Shown piece by piece: positions 45,701 through 55,897 of a stretch of 64,000 bases of DNA (position 1 is its first letter; the number at the start of each line of letters is the position of its first letter). The notes beneath the pieces were generated by a model. That model was given only the letters and a program-made list of their open reading frames with translations, ran no database searches and was not told where the DNA came from. Made by a program: the position numbers and the translations under genes. Source of the stretch: Heligmosomoides polygyrus polygyrus (lineage: Eukaryota > Nematoda > Chromadorea > Rhabditida > Heligmosomidae); the NCBI GenBank assembly GCA_947396885.1, contig OX377204.1:2170001-2234000 (forward strand), in the 5' to 3' direction.

Positions 45701-47023
45701 GAGGTTCTTCTACCTTACCCTCAATTCGTTTGCTGAGTACGAATCGTGCCCTATGTAGTGTGGGTGAGTGCTGATTTTCCCTCCGGTACTTCTAGAAAGG
45801 CCTTCCGCTTGATGAATCCCGGCCCAGGATCGTCGAGTACCTTTTCCTATAGTATACCCTAATGGGAGGTTAGGATACTTGCCACATCGTGGTTATGTTC
45901 CTACCTTCTATGTAGCTCACATACCTCTGGGTTTAATCGTTCACCAACCCGGTCCCTTATCGTGTCATATAAAGGATAAAAGGATAAAGGACGGCGTTAT
46001 TCAATCCCTTTTGGGATGCGCCACGCATTCTAATTCTACGGGATATCGTGGAGGCGATTTGAATGCGTATTTGGCCATACAATGATTTGCGGTGGCCAGC
46101 CGATGGAGAAGTCAGCGCTCTATCCTTCCCAGACAAGTCTGGTACCAATTCACCGACCACGGAGGGATGTAAGGTTTGGTCGGCCTGGGCGGGATATCCG
46201 AACCAGGAACCTGGTATCGGGTGCACGCGACAGTCGGCGCCTCCTCCGACTGCGCTACACGCGCCCATCGTGTCACATGTCCTTTATTGCATGCCTAGTC
46301 TGGCGCCGGTCAAGCTTAGGACTGTTTCACACTCGCTCTTCAGAACTTTGAAAGATTTGAAAAATGATGCTCAAGCGTGACTGGCCCACAAGGAAGAGTA
46401 ATTCAGTTCCAGAAGGAGGTAAAATCATCAAATATGAAACGCACGAGAGGTGATGGAAGTCTTTCCGTTGTTTGCTTTGACATGGCAATCTGTTCTACCT
46501 ATTCCATTCTTTAGATTCGTACTCTTCGCTACCAGCTGTTCGACTGGCAAGGAAATCCCGTGCCGTCACCAGACTTCGAGACGCTGGCCAAGATAATGAC
46601 AGTAAGCCTAAAAGTGATCCTAATGAAGATTCTTACCGTAGGATCATGTCAATGTCGTTCAGCTCCAACTGCTTCCCTTCAAGTTCCCTCCAGAGCGACC
46701 AGGGGAAACTGTGGTTCTGCCGACAGAGGAGGACGAGAAGGCCGCTGAGAAGCGACTCGAAGAGAAAAGTAATGTCTACTCTACTCCCTTGTGTAGTAAG
46801 TAGTAGTAGTAGTAGTGCAAGCTCAACTTCACGTTCAGTTGCAAAAGACGAGAAGGATTCAAAGCGAAAGGCTGGAGACGACTGGCGCTCCGAAGGAGGT
46901 CCAGAGGTCAGCGCACATCCAGGAGATGCTACCAACGAGGGAGTTGGTGTAGCTATTGGCCTCATAGTGTTTGCAGCCACAGTTTTCTACTGGGCTTGGG
47001 AGGTCTCACGTGATCTTGAGTAG
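42726..47023 (+). CDS. Ser/Pro-rich protein with C-terminal transmembrane helix, five exons (C-terminal half of the Cys-rich gene?)
   Basis: Exons 42726-42782, 42840-43109, 46515-46601, 46663-46768 and 46839-47023 give 234 residues in perfect phase (0, 0, 0, 1), with donors GTAAAT, GTGAGC, GTAAGC and GTAATG and acceptors TTTTACAG, ATTTTAG, TTCTTTAG, CGTTCAG and CGTTCAG. Sequence landmarks are GSKFSNDSSSPSSPIAVGQ, a Thr/Pro/Lys-rich stalk (TMTNSAPDSNQSPTKTNRIP), IRTLRYQLFDWQGNPVPSPD, LQLLPFKFPPERPGETVVLP, then GVAIGLIVFAATVFYWAW as a membrane span and a seven-residue tail. The stop TAG at 47021 is followed by AATAAA at 47202. There is no start codon of its own, and the first exon opens in phase 0, as needed to follow the exon ending at 40042. 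The 3.4-kb intron 43110-46514 is entirely repeats. Confidence 0.75.
43405..43690 (+). mobile_element. SINE1, copy 6
   Basis: Plus-strand copy: A box CAGCGCAGTCGGAGG at about 43416, B-box-like GGTTCGGATTTTCC at about 43470, tail TTTATTCCT near 43680. Located in the long intron of the membrane protein gene. Confidence 0.75.
43854..44200. mobile_element. MITE, GGCCGGATTCATCAAC family, one copy inside another
   Basis: The inner copy 43978-44141 has GGGGCCGGATTCATCAAC and GTTGATGAATCCGGTCCCC ends. Sequence to its left (from 43854, same end motif followed by CCGCTTACCCGCGGG) and to its right (GTCGTGGGTACACAGCCGCATACCC) looks like the two halves of an older copy. Confidence 0.65.
44513..44830 (-). 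mobile_element. SINE2, copy 2, with adjoining 113-bp repeat unit
   Basis: The minus strand reads GGTGCAGTGGGTAAGCGGG (A box) and CTGGTTCGGTTCTTC (B box), then a body with GGGGTTTCGACGTCTACAC. The repeat unit with GGGACTCCAGGGTGTA-like sequence (44513-44640) follows. Two G homopolymers at 44498 and 44524 may be length-variable. Confidence 0.6.
44895..45725. mobile_element. Palindromic element with ~300-bp arms and a nested MITE
   Basis: The arms run GAGGGTAAGGTAAAAGAACC...GTTAAACGCACACAAC...ACCACACAGTT and inverse. They are about 85-90 percent alike by eye. The centre holds a MITE of the 42226 type (45194-45437). A single-arm relative lies at 44240-44410. Confidence 0.75.
45968..46270 (-). 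mobile_element. SINE1, copy 7, well preserved
   Basis: The minus strand opens GGGCGCGTGTAGCGCAGTCG (A box) and continues to CTGGTTCGGATATCCCGCCC (B box). The tail at 45968-45990 is ATAAAGGATAAAAGGATAAAGG. One of the best copies in the window. Confidence 0.82.
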
Positions 47024-47201
47024 GAATTTCATTCCTACGATAACTCGTTTGTGCAATACTGTAGAATTCTATGCCATCTTTTTAGATTACTAACCATCTT
47101 TCATCTGTATCTGTGATTTTATCTGTAATGATGATGCTGACTCTAGTCATACTGTGAACTCTATTGAAGTTAGCTTCATAGCATTGTGATTTGTGTGCAT
47201 G

Positions 47202-47207
47202 AATAAA
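47202..47207 (+). terminator. Polyadenylation signal AATAAA
   Basis: It stands 178 nt after the TAG of the membrane protein gene, a usual 3' UTR length. Confidence 0.65.
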
Positions 47208-47419
47208 GCCTTCACAGGCTTATATAGATTGTCGCAGAATACATGCCGCCTCAAAATTTCAACACGAAGATGCTCCCTTGTTACTTGACTAATAGCCGAC
47301 AGTACATACAGCGATGTTGATCTGACATCTTCATAAAATTAGTTCAGTTGCAGCGGCCGTCAATGGAATGTGAGCTTGGCTCAAATAATTTCCTACAGCT
47401 TGTTCCAGGTAGTTTCTGT

Positions 47420-48345
47420 CACCTGTATAGCCTGCCGGCCCATTGATCATAAGTCTGCCCGATCGGGTGCTAGCAGCGTCTCCATTGATCCCTGTCGCGT
47501 GCCAGAATGCTCCAACGAAACCTCGTCGCTCGATATTCACCAAAATCATCAAATCGGAAGTGCTTCCACGACGAATGCCGGGCCATCGCAGAAGAGGTTG
47601 TTTTTTTTTGAGAATCCAGTCAGTGACGGTTCTCGTCCAGCGTCGCATAGCGTGGTCGGCTCACCTAATTTTGAACGAATTCGTCTACGCTACAACTGCT
47701 CTCACCCACGGATATGGACGATTATCGGAACATCGGAGGCCTTTCTGTGCTCTGAGGAACAGTTCTTCTCCGGAGTCGTAGGCGGCGTGTAAGGGGTGGT
47801 GTCTTCTCGTCTCGGTCAGTCCGATGACGTCGTACTTGATCTTCCTGGCGTGCATCATCAGGTCCTCGAGGGATGCTTCCGATGCAAGCGTGCGGGCGTT
47901 GTAAGTACAGATCGTCATCCTAGTCCTTCTCAATTTGCGCAGCCTGGTTAGGCCCTGAGATTTTGGCAACCTCTCCGAACTCGTCCTTCCCATCGCTGCA
48001 GAAATGGGGGCTCTTTCGGGGTCAGGGGAATGAGACCCTTTAGTGCTGCTGTGTTTGATTCCAGTACACACGGTAGCTAGTCAGGCTCTGTCGTGCGGGC
48101 GAAGAACTCCGGGCAGCCAGCCAGACTGCCCGAAGGTCCTCGCTGCGCAATAGCAACATGTGTTGCGGGGGCGTGGCCTCCTTTCGTGCTCGGTCAAACC
48201 CTTTCGTCGACGGTTTCAAACCCTTTCATGGTCGGTTACTAACCACCGGGTTTCAAACCGGTTGGTTCACGATTTCAAACGCAAATTTGTCTGAGTACAT
48301 GTGTCTTCGTGCCGAGGTGAGTACCCACTGACTGCAAAATGACCT
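47420..48345 (-). mobile_element. LINE family C, internally deleted copy
   Basis: The minus strand has a 5' leader (to about 48345), the endonuclease start MTICTYNARTLASEASLEDL, KIKYDVIGLTETRRHHPLHA and YDSGEELFL. Near 47700 it then jumps to the C-terminal end (MRRWTRTVTDWIL, GAFWHATGINGDAASTRSGR). The endonuclease core and all of the reverse transcriptase are missing. A C/T tail with TCACCTGTATAG follows. Confidence 0.7.
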
Positions 48346-48349
48346 ACAC

Positions 48350-48615
48350 CCCCCACCCCCGGCCGATTTCCGCCATTTCTTCGGTAGTTGCCCGCAACGA
48401 GATTGTACGTGCTCGTAGAGCAGTCACATTAGACGGTTTCGCCAAGAACAAGAAAGAGGAGGGAATTTCGAGGTCTGCCTGATACTAATTTGACCTCCAG
48501 TTAGTTACTGAAGGTGCTTTTTCCTTTGAAAGTTCCCAGTGAATCTTATGTTTTAACAAAATTTAACGAAAACTTTCCGTTAAAAAAAATCGTAAAAAAT
48601 TTAACCCCCAAATTT
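48350..48615. other. Unassigned stretch
   Basis: Nothing recognised beyond the LINE leader. Confidence 0.4.
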
Positions 48616-48619
48616 TTGT

Positions 48620-48862
48620 GGGCACCCCTGCTGGGGAAGGGTGTCACAGAATTGAACGTTGACATAAGCATTGTGCTACTCAAATCTGCGATGTGACCTT
48701 CACCTTTCAACAGAAGATGCGCTATCATGTGGATCGTAGCAGCAGCTTTTTTGCCAGTCCCTAGTAGTCTCTGCTCGTGATCCAACTCTTCAGCGATGAC
48801 ACACCCAGTTACTATTTTGACCGCATTGTCAAATGCGGAAGATGGCTCGCCGACGCCCGAGA
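48620..48862 (-). CDS. Unidentified exon-like open frame
   Basis: The complement is open after ACTAACCAG and reads SGVGEPSSAFDNAVKIVTGC, VIAEELDHEQRLLGTGKKAA, ATIHMIAHLLLKGEGHIADL and SSTMLMSTFNSVTP. The composition is that of a folded helical protein, and CTAAC-CAG in front looks like a branch site and acceptor. No downstream exon, start or family was found. It may be a host exon or part of an unrecognised transposon. Confidence 0.4.
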
Positions 48863-48869
48863 CTGGTTA

Positions 48870-49245
48870 GTCACTGCAGATGTTGTTCGACAGCGAGAGG
48901 AATACCTGTTAGGCTCTTGACTAATAGGGTTTGTTGACCTCTCCCGGTCGAATGTAGCTCATGGCCTAGATGAAATTAGCGTTTAATCAGGGTCACTGAT
49001 ACGTGCGGAGAGCCTCAGAATAACAAGCTCCTGTTGTCTGAACGGATCTTCCCTCGTTACAGCTCGCATTTTAATGTGTAAACAGAAATAAAGTTGATTA
49101 CGAGGCAGAAACAAGCGAACGGACACAAAGTCTATGTAAAGGGCATCTACACTACCGTACAAAGCAAACAACGTTATAAAATATAACTGTGCCTAGCACT
49201 TCCCTAAAGCTGACTCTCTTGTATCTTCTTCCTCAGAAGGAGTGA
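48870..49245. other. Unassigned stretch
   Basis: No exon, TIR or repeat family was recognised. Confidence 0.4.
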
Positions 49246-49249
49246 GAAT

Positions 49250-49447
49250 TTCCGGTCCATGTCGCGAATGTGGACTGTATTTATAGATGCTAGCGCACCA
49301 GGTACTCACAATAGTAAAAGCAGCGATCAAACTCGCGCTGGCCAATCAGGGCACCGACCGCACATGCCCTCTCTGATTGGCACTCCAATTCGATGCGACC
49401 TGACTAGCTGCCGTGCTCCTAATGCTGCTCACATTCACGACAGCACC
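49250..49447. mobile_element. MITE, GATGGGCAGCATTGG family, diverged copy
   Basis: CCATGTCGCGAATGTGGA and the inverse of TCACATTCACGACAGCACC bound inner GCCAATCAGGG / CTGATTGGC arms. Confidence 0.6.
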
Positions 49448-49671
49448 GGATGCTCTCTACTTACACAGAAACCGCAAATTTTGAGGCGTTCTGACCGCTG
49501 CAGAGAAGCGTTGTTAACCGTGTGTAGAGCTGCAGAGAAAGCAAGAAATACCTTTTCAGAAGACTGACATGAAGCACTGAGGACCCTGAGCAGCGCAACT
49601 GGACTGGTGCGCTTTGTGTATGGAGTACATTTGCGCTGCTATCGGTGTATTGTTATAGTAGAACAATGCAG

Positions 49672-49858
49672 GATGAAGTACGGCGTTGCTCAATACTAAT
49701 TGAGATGCGCCACGTATTCTACTTCTACGGGATGTCGTGGAAGTAATTTTGATGCGTATTTGGCTACACAATGACTTGCGGTGGCCAGCCGATAAACATG
49801 TCAGCTCTTTATCCTTCCCAGACAAGTCTCCATGGAGGAATCGAAGGCTTGGTTGTAC
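49672..49858 (-). mobile_element. SINE1, copy 8, truncated
   Basis: Tail and body only. The sequence stops after CAGACAAGTCTCCATGGAGG and a fragment of the CTTGGTTG block, so neither Pol III box is present. Confidence 0.65.
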
Positions 49859-49859
49859 T

Positions 49860-50488
49860 GAGCGCACCGGCGAGTTTTTGAGCTCGAGTCGGCGTACTGC
49901 CAATATTTTCGCACATATTGTTTTGTTGTTATTACGTTTCCTCATGGAGGCGACTTTAAATTCAATGCTTACAACAAACCAAGACTGTCTATTTGTGCCT
50001 TCATATGTGCTTTTTCAGCGACGCGAATTTGCACCACCACCATGTCACAACATATCACCAATGATACCGTAACTGCACCACACAAATACTCGTACCATAC
50101 GGTCATATATTATGAACAAGTGATATATCGGTACTTAAGTGCACTAAGGATGACTCCTTGGATCATCAAAAGAAAGCGTAATAACAACAAACTGATATGT
50201 GTAAAAATATAAGCAGTACGCAGACGAACTGAATGTCTCGATGGTGGGCTCCTATGAGGCGCAACTCTACCTACTGCGCCAGCGAGGCACATCTGCTAGG
50301 GCGTCCTAGGGTTTGGTGAGTGTTGCGCACACATTTTCAAACCACCTTTTCAGGACTCTTAAAGAGCGTTCAGCAAAAAGTAAGTGTGATTCTGGGCTCC
50401 GCTCACACGGCCCTATATTCTGTCAAAATGGCATCGCAGAAGCTCACCATGAGCTGGGAACCTTCCCTTGTAAGACCTTTTTAACAGC
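49860..50488. mobile_element. Palindromic element with tRNA-like arms, copy 1
   Basis: The right arm on the minus strand carries CTGGCGCAGTAGGTAGAG (A box) and CATTCAGTTCGTCTGCG (B-like), then a CACATATCAG-like stretch. The left arm begins in the middle of the module. The right end GCTCACCATGAGCTGGGAAC matches 54114-55287. Confidence 0.6.
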
Positions 50489-50589
50489 AATTCATAGTGC
50501 CTGGACAGATGAAAGAATGAGGACTAACAGACCCTGAAACCGAATCGTAGTGCACGCCATTTCCGGCTCGTACTGTCGGCTGACCTAGA

Positions 50590-51062
50590 TGACTCTTCCA
50601 TATAATATCACGTGAGGCCAAGCATAAATTACGACAATATTCCGAGTGGGTCTGACAGGGCCAAAATGCTCGGGTTGTCTAGCCTTGAGACTAGACGAAA
50701 GCGAGCAGATTTAGTTATGTTGTTCAAAGATCTCTCAGGAAGGCTTTCCATTGACCCAACTGGATTTTTTGGCACCCCTTTGACAACTGACAGAAGAGGG
50801 CATTTCCGACTCTACCTGCCACTTCCAAGGTCAAAAGTAAGGTCAAGTTTCCTCATTCACAGGAGCATCAGAGAGCTCAACATCTTGCTTTCTGAGAACG
50901 AGAACATTGTTAATATGTCTCTATCCTCTTTTAAACGTTTAATTGCACTAAGGTTTCGTTAGGCTTATTTTTTGTTTGTTATAAGTTATTGTTAGAATCT
51001 TACCGCATGTGATTGTTATACGTGCCTTGTAATAAATAAATAAATAAATAAATAAAAATAAA
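50590..51062 (+). pseudogene. CR1/Jockey-like LINE, 3' end with TAAA tail
   Basis: Reads LGLSSLETRRKRADLVMLFK, FFGTPLTTDRRGHFRLYL and ELNILLSENENIV, with a stop at 50960. SLExRRxxADL followed by a FF...TRG block is the conserved C-terminal tail of CR1/Jockey-type reverse transcriptases. A short 3' UTR ends in TAAATAAATAAA repeats (51028-51060). Heavily 5'-truncated. Confidence 0.65.
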
Positions 51063-51214
51063 GGGTAAAGAACAGCTCGAGTGAATCGGATTCTGAATTC
51101 ACCACACATTCACCTTCTACGTCAGTAACGTTTCTTTCGTTCTTTTGCGGAAAAATTCCCGTTTCACTGTTGCTATAAGAAGGAGACTGAACTAGCTATG
51201 CTAGTAGGAGAGCA

Positions 51215-51400
51215 TAGTAAACGAACAGTGCCGCTGACCGTTAAGTCATTGGACGTCGAGCTGCTCGAGCGGTTGCCAGCAGTGCGTTCATTCGTTCTCG
51301 TCTCGTGCCAGAGTGCTCCAAGAGATATCCCTCGCTCTAGAGACACAAGGAGCAAGTCATTGTGCTTCACGTTCCATTTGATTTCATTTATGAGCTTGGG
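51215..51400 (-). pseudogene. LINE family C, short 3' fragment
   Basis: The minus strand reads SLERGISLGALWHETRTNER-TAGNRSSSST, aligned with [25 protein letters not shown] of the other copies. Confidence 0.55.
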
Positions 51401-51664
51401 GTAGTAACAGCAAGTAAAGGCGAGCATAACCAAACTCTATAGAACATGTATCTGCCTCTATGATATACCGGAAAGGAAGAGTATGTGACGCGTCTTAAAA
51501 ACGTCAATGTCAACATGAACCATATTGAGCAGTAAATCGCTTTGCCACGTTTTCCATTAAAAATTGCTGTTCCGAAGTTGCTATAAGAAGAGGATTAACC
51601 GTCACGGCTAGTGGGAGATATAGTTGTGCTTATGCGACTATCCAAGCAATCATACTCTATAGTA

Positions 51665-52160
51665 ACGCGAGTCATACTATCGATCGGCACTGCCGCAGAA
51701 ATTAGTCATGAAATGGGGGGGGGGGGGGGAAATTACGGCACGAAAATAGCGAAAAATACCCATACGTCCTCTACCTGCCTGGGAACTTTAGCCCTGGAGC
51801 AATTGAAGTCGCTCAACACGAATCTGAAGTTCGTTTTTGGAGTGTCGATCGCAATCAGTCAATGTTGATCAAATTACGTTACGGGAAAACAGCGGAAAAT
51901 ATCTAGACGCCTTCTACTTGCTTGGAAACTTTAGCCCTGGGGTAATCGCGTTCGCTGAACACGAATCTGAGGTTTGTTTTTAAAATATCGATCGCCATCA
52001 ATCTATGTTGATCAAAATATCGATTTTTTGTGGATGTCGTCTAGGCGGTACGAAACTTTAAAACTGGAGGTGATCGCGGTCGCTCAACACGAATCTGAAT
52101 TTCGTTTTTGTAGTATCGATCACCGTCAATCGATACTGATCAAATTACGGGGTGCGAAAA
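51665..52160 (+). repeat. Dispersed element with three ~130-142-bp internal repeats
   Basis: TTTAGCCCTGG(A/G) starts units near 51787 and 51929, and a diverged third starts near 52055. Each has GCTCAACACGAATCTGA and TATCGATCGC-ATCAATC. The left end TCATACTATCGATCGGC and a 13-G tract are the reverse of 1400-1745. Confidence 0.55.
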
Positions 52161-52254
52161 AACTTCAACTTACTTCTCATTTTTATATAACGTCTAATAC
52201 GGAATTCTACGGTCTATCCGATAGCATATTTTGTGTTTTGTCTGTGCTTAATGA

Positions 52255-53206
52255 TTGTGTTTCTTCGATAATTTATTGAAGAGCAATTTCGAACGCTATT
52301 TTATTTCAAGTTCAAACTGTGCCGATCCGTCATTGAAAAAGCTTGGCAAATCAACCTTATGTGCAGGCCGAATAGTGTTCTAGAAAGAAACGTGCAATAG
52401 TGGTTCGTTCCAAAGATTTCAACCTGGAAGAGATCCTCTGAGCGGCAGACCTTCAGCAATCCAGGACGACGATTTGAATCCATCGCGTGAGAGGGTCGGT
52501 AAGGTCTAGGAGTGAACAGATCTGCAGCTAAAATGGTTTGAATCGCCTCGAAAAAGGGAAAATTTTGAAAGTGGGTGCTCCTTAACTCGAGTAATCGCCA
52601 GAAATTGTAACGTATCGGAGTCTGTTAACGGCCCGCTTTTGGATCGAGTCGTCACATGTGCTAAAGAGGGTTCTGCACGATATCCGAAGACGGACAAGAC
52701 AGAGGGTTGATGTGGATGACCCCACGCCCCCTTGGGCTCTTCCAAAAACCCTACACCCCCCCCCCACAAAAACACGACGGAAGAGGAAGAGGGAAGAGCT
52801 GCAGCCGGCCCGGTGCTGGTCAACAGAAGAGTCCCATCTTCTGCATGACAGCGCCCGAACACACGCTTCGCAGATCACCATGCGAGAATTAAACGAACTA
52901 GGAGTCGATGTTCTGCCTCACCCGCCGTAGCTTCTTGCCATCCGAAGACCATTTTTTGAGCATTTCCAGAACTTCCTCGTTGGTCAAATCTTCCCAAATT
53001 AGGACCGCGCAAAACAACCTTTCTCCAATTTGCCGCATCTCGAGCACTCAGTCTTTTTGCTGATGGAATTAGTTAACTATCGTCGCGTTGGAAAAGTGTG
53101 TCGATTCAAATGGTGCTTATTCCAACTCAATCTGGTGAGTACGAAGGAAGTTATATTCGATTGAAGTGGACCAGTCAAAACCGCCAGAACTTTCCGGCCA
53201 ACCTAA
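52255..53206 (+). mobile_element. Mariner A, copy 3, 5'-truncated
   Basis: It begins near GAAGAGCAATTTCGAACGC (transposase codon 2-8 region of the family) and ends with the intact right TIR GAACTTTCCGGCCAACCTAA, followed by TA. Transposase traces (LHDSARTHASQITMRELNEL, GVDVLPHPP) remain at 52840-52930. It is broken and lacks the left TIR. Confidence 0.72.
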
Positions 53207-53207
53207 T

Positions 53208-53515
53208 AATAAGGATAATAAAGGATAAAGGTCGGCGTTATTCAATCCTCTTTGAGATGCGCCACGTATTCTACTTCTATGGGATGTCGTGGAGGCAAGC
53301 TGAATGCGTATTTGGCCCTACAATGAATTGCGGTGGCCAGCCGATGAACAAGTCAGCGCTTTATCCTTCCCAGACAAGTCTGGTACCAATTCACCGACCC
53401 CGGAGGGATGGAAGGCTTGGTTGGCCTAGGCGGGAAATCCGAACCAGGAACCTGGTATCGGGTGCAGGCGACAGCCGGCGCCTCCTCCGACTGCGCTCCA
53501 CGCGCCCAACCTTAT
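53208..53515 (-). mobile_element. SINE1, copy 9
   Basis: Nearly complete: A box GAGCGCAGTCGGAGG near 53497, B box GGTTCGGATTTCC near 53445, and a long tail of GGATAATAAAGGATAAAGG. The tail abuts the mariner end. Confidence 0.8.
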
Positions 53516-53904
53516 AATATCAGCAATTTTGCTTTCATTCTTCAGCGAACGAAGACCAAAAAGCTCAATTCGCTGCGGTCCTCTTGGAATATTGCTGTAG
53601 ACCGTGGAAAAACATGACATCATGAGTTTTCTATTGAAGCTATTCTATTTTGAGTGCTTTTTAGAAGGTTTATATCCTTTTTCATTGCTGTATTGAACAC
53701 CGATGTCGCCGTTTTCACAATATGTAGGCCGTACATAGGTCTTGACGTGGACCTCAAGGATGTTTGAATTAAGGCCCTGAAGAGGTTGTTAATGCGGTAG
53801 TCGCCCTTTCTTGCCAAAATTGATGTGGAAGGCAGACGTGGAGGGCCTTCCTATATCTTGGTTAGTTAGTAAGTGCTCATTGCAGTCCCCAGGGACAAGA
53901 TTAT

Positions 53905-54035
53905 GGCCAGGTCAACCGCTCACCGTCTTCTAAAAGTGAAAATACCGCCAAACCTGATGCTGGTGATTGTCATATCAGGGTATTTGGCGGTATTTTCACC
54001 GATAGAGGGCGGTAAGCGGCTAATGCATCTGACCC
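53905..54035. mobile_element. Foldback MITE related to 744-882
   Basis: The hairpin arms GTGAAAATACCGCCAAA and TTTGGCGGTATTTTCAC are perfect inverses; the outer ends are more decayed (CCAGGTCAACCGCT / AGCGGCTAATGCATCTG). Confidence 0.7.
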
Positions 54036-54113
54036 AGGATTTCATGCTGAGAAGGTCGACATCATTGCTACTGAAATTCGTTACTGCACCTGCTTGCCTA
54101 ATATGTTGCTAGC

Positions 54114-55287
54114 AAGGAAAGCTTCCCAACTTATGGTAGGCTTTTGGAGTGCTATTTTGACGGGATGTTGGGCCCTGTGAGCGGAGTCCAGAGCCACAAT
54201 CAATTTTTGCTGAACGCTTTTTTAAGACCTGAAGAAGAGGTGTGAAGACGTGTGCGCAACACTCATCAACCTCTAGGACACCCCACGAGACTTGCCTCGG
54301 TGGCACAGACGGTAGGAGTGTCGCCTCGTAGGAGCACACCGGCGGGCTTTTCAGTTCGAGTTCAAGTGCTGCCAATATTTTTGCACGTGTTAGTTTGTTG
54401 TTTCTATGCTTTCTCCTGATCACAGGAGGGAATTTCAGATCATCAAGACCTACAACAAACCAGGGATGTCTACTCGCGCTCTACGTGCTAGTTTTTCGGC
54501 TAGTCATATCTGCACCACCACCATATCATACCGTATCACCAAGGATACCGTAATTGCACACAAATACGCTTACCTCACAGTTGAATATTATAAACCCGGC
54601 CATATCTTTACATAAGTGTACTAAAAATGTTGCTCTCATCTGAAGATATTGTTGGACGACTACTTTCCATCCGGAATATAATTACACATGGTATATTGAA
54701 AGTAGGTAAGTGGGATAAAATAGTATACAAAAAGGGTACCATCCCTAATTTTTCTTTTGATTGCAGATTATAAGCCAGACCTACCGACACATCTGCGACC
54801 TACGAAAGGGAAATACATAATAAATACAAGACTTTAATTTAATAATACATAAGACTTTTTACTCCAAGAGAAATGATACGGTGCAGTTATGATTAGTTGA
54901 AAAACAACACATATGAAGGCGCAAATAGACAGCCATGGTTTGTTGTAAGCCTTGATGGTCTAAAATTTCCTGCTGTGATCATGAGAAAGCGTAGTAACAA
55001 CAAACTAACACGTGCAAAAATATTGGCAGCGCTCGGGCTCGAACCTAAAACCCCTCTGGTGTGCTCCTATAAGGCGTCCCTTCTACCACCTGCGCCGCCG
55101 AGGCACATCTCGTGCGCTGTCGTAGAGGTTGATGAGTGTTGCGCACACGTCTTCACACCTCTTCTTCAGGTCTTTAGAGAAGCGTTCAGCAAAAACTGAC
55201 TGTGGTTCCAGACTCCGCTCACAGGGCCCTACATCCTGCCAAAATAGCATCGCAAAAGCTCACCATGAGTTGGGAACCTTTCCTTGT
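54114..55287. mobile_element. Palindromic element with a tRNA-like module in each arm
   Basis: The arms (54114-~54480 and ~54940-55287) are inverted copies with tips AAGGAAAGCTTCCCAACT / AGTTGGGAACCTTTCCTT. Each holds a tRNA-like module facing the centre: left CGGTGGCACAGACGGTAGG with CAGTTCGAGTTC, right (complement) CGGCGGCGCAGGTGGTAGAA with TAGGTTCGAGCCC. The centre is AT-rich without a gene. Confidence 0.72.
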
Positions 55288-55289
55288 AG

Positions 55290-55780
55290 GTTCGACAGCT
55301 CTGCCTATCGGAACCCATGGAGATTTCCAACGCTCACCGCTCGTTCCCCCACCCTCCCCTCGGCGCTGCTTAAACTGCTTACCGAAAGACCATGCGTGTG
55401 GTCGAAGAAACCAAGTGATGATCGGGGTCGTCCGAATCGATTGACGATAGTGATTATACGCAGTCTCGAATCGGCCGCACTCACATACACATACACCCTC
55501 GCATACACCAGCACACATACACATTCACATGCACGCATACATCTACAGGCGATCGTTGAAGCGCCGGCGCGGTGTAATGTGGTTGCGCTTGGAACGCACC
55601 GGCCTCGCCGGCCATCCGTGGTGTGTGGTGGCGGCCGGTGGCCACCCTCAGGGCGACAATCGCATACATCAGAAGGGTGTTCGGCCACCGACACTTCGTT
55701 TTTGCCGGCTCGCCACGGCACACGCCTCTCACGCTGGTGCCTGACTCCCGTCCCTTCGCTATAATGCATTGCCCACTTCA
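55290..55780. other. GC-rich stretch with CA-type microsatellite
   Basis: ACACATACAC-like repeats occupy about 55475-55535. Overlapping long frames on both strands (211 and 158 codons) are low complexity, lack splice sites or recognisable domains, and are not called as genes. Confidence 0.5.
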
Positions 55781-55897
55781 CGTCAAACTATCGTTACCGA
55801 ATACTATACAGGAAAAAGCCATACCAAAGGTCTGGACGAACCGTTGAGTTGAATACCCAGCTTGCGCTTAGTAGACTTCTCTGCAGTGGTGTTTGTA

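Noticed and set aside
55129..55781. Overlapping 211- and 158-codon frames
   Set aside because: Low-complexity GC-rich and CA-microsatellite sequence, open on both strands, with no splice sites or recognisable domains.
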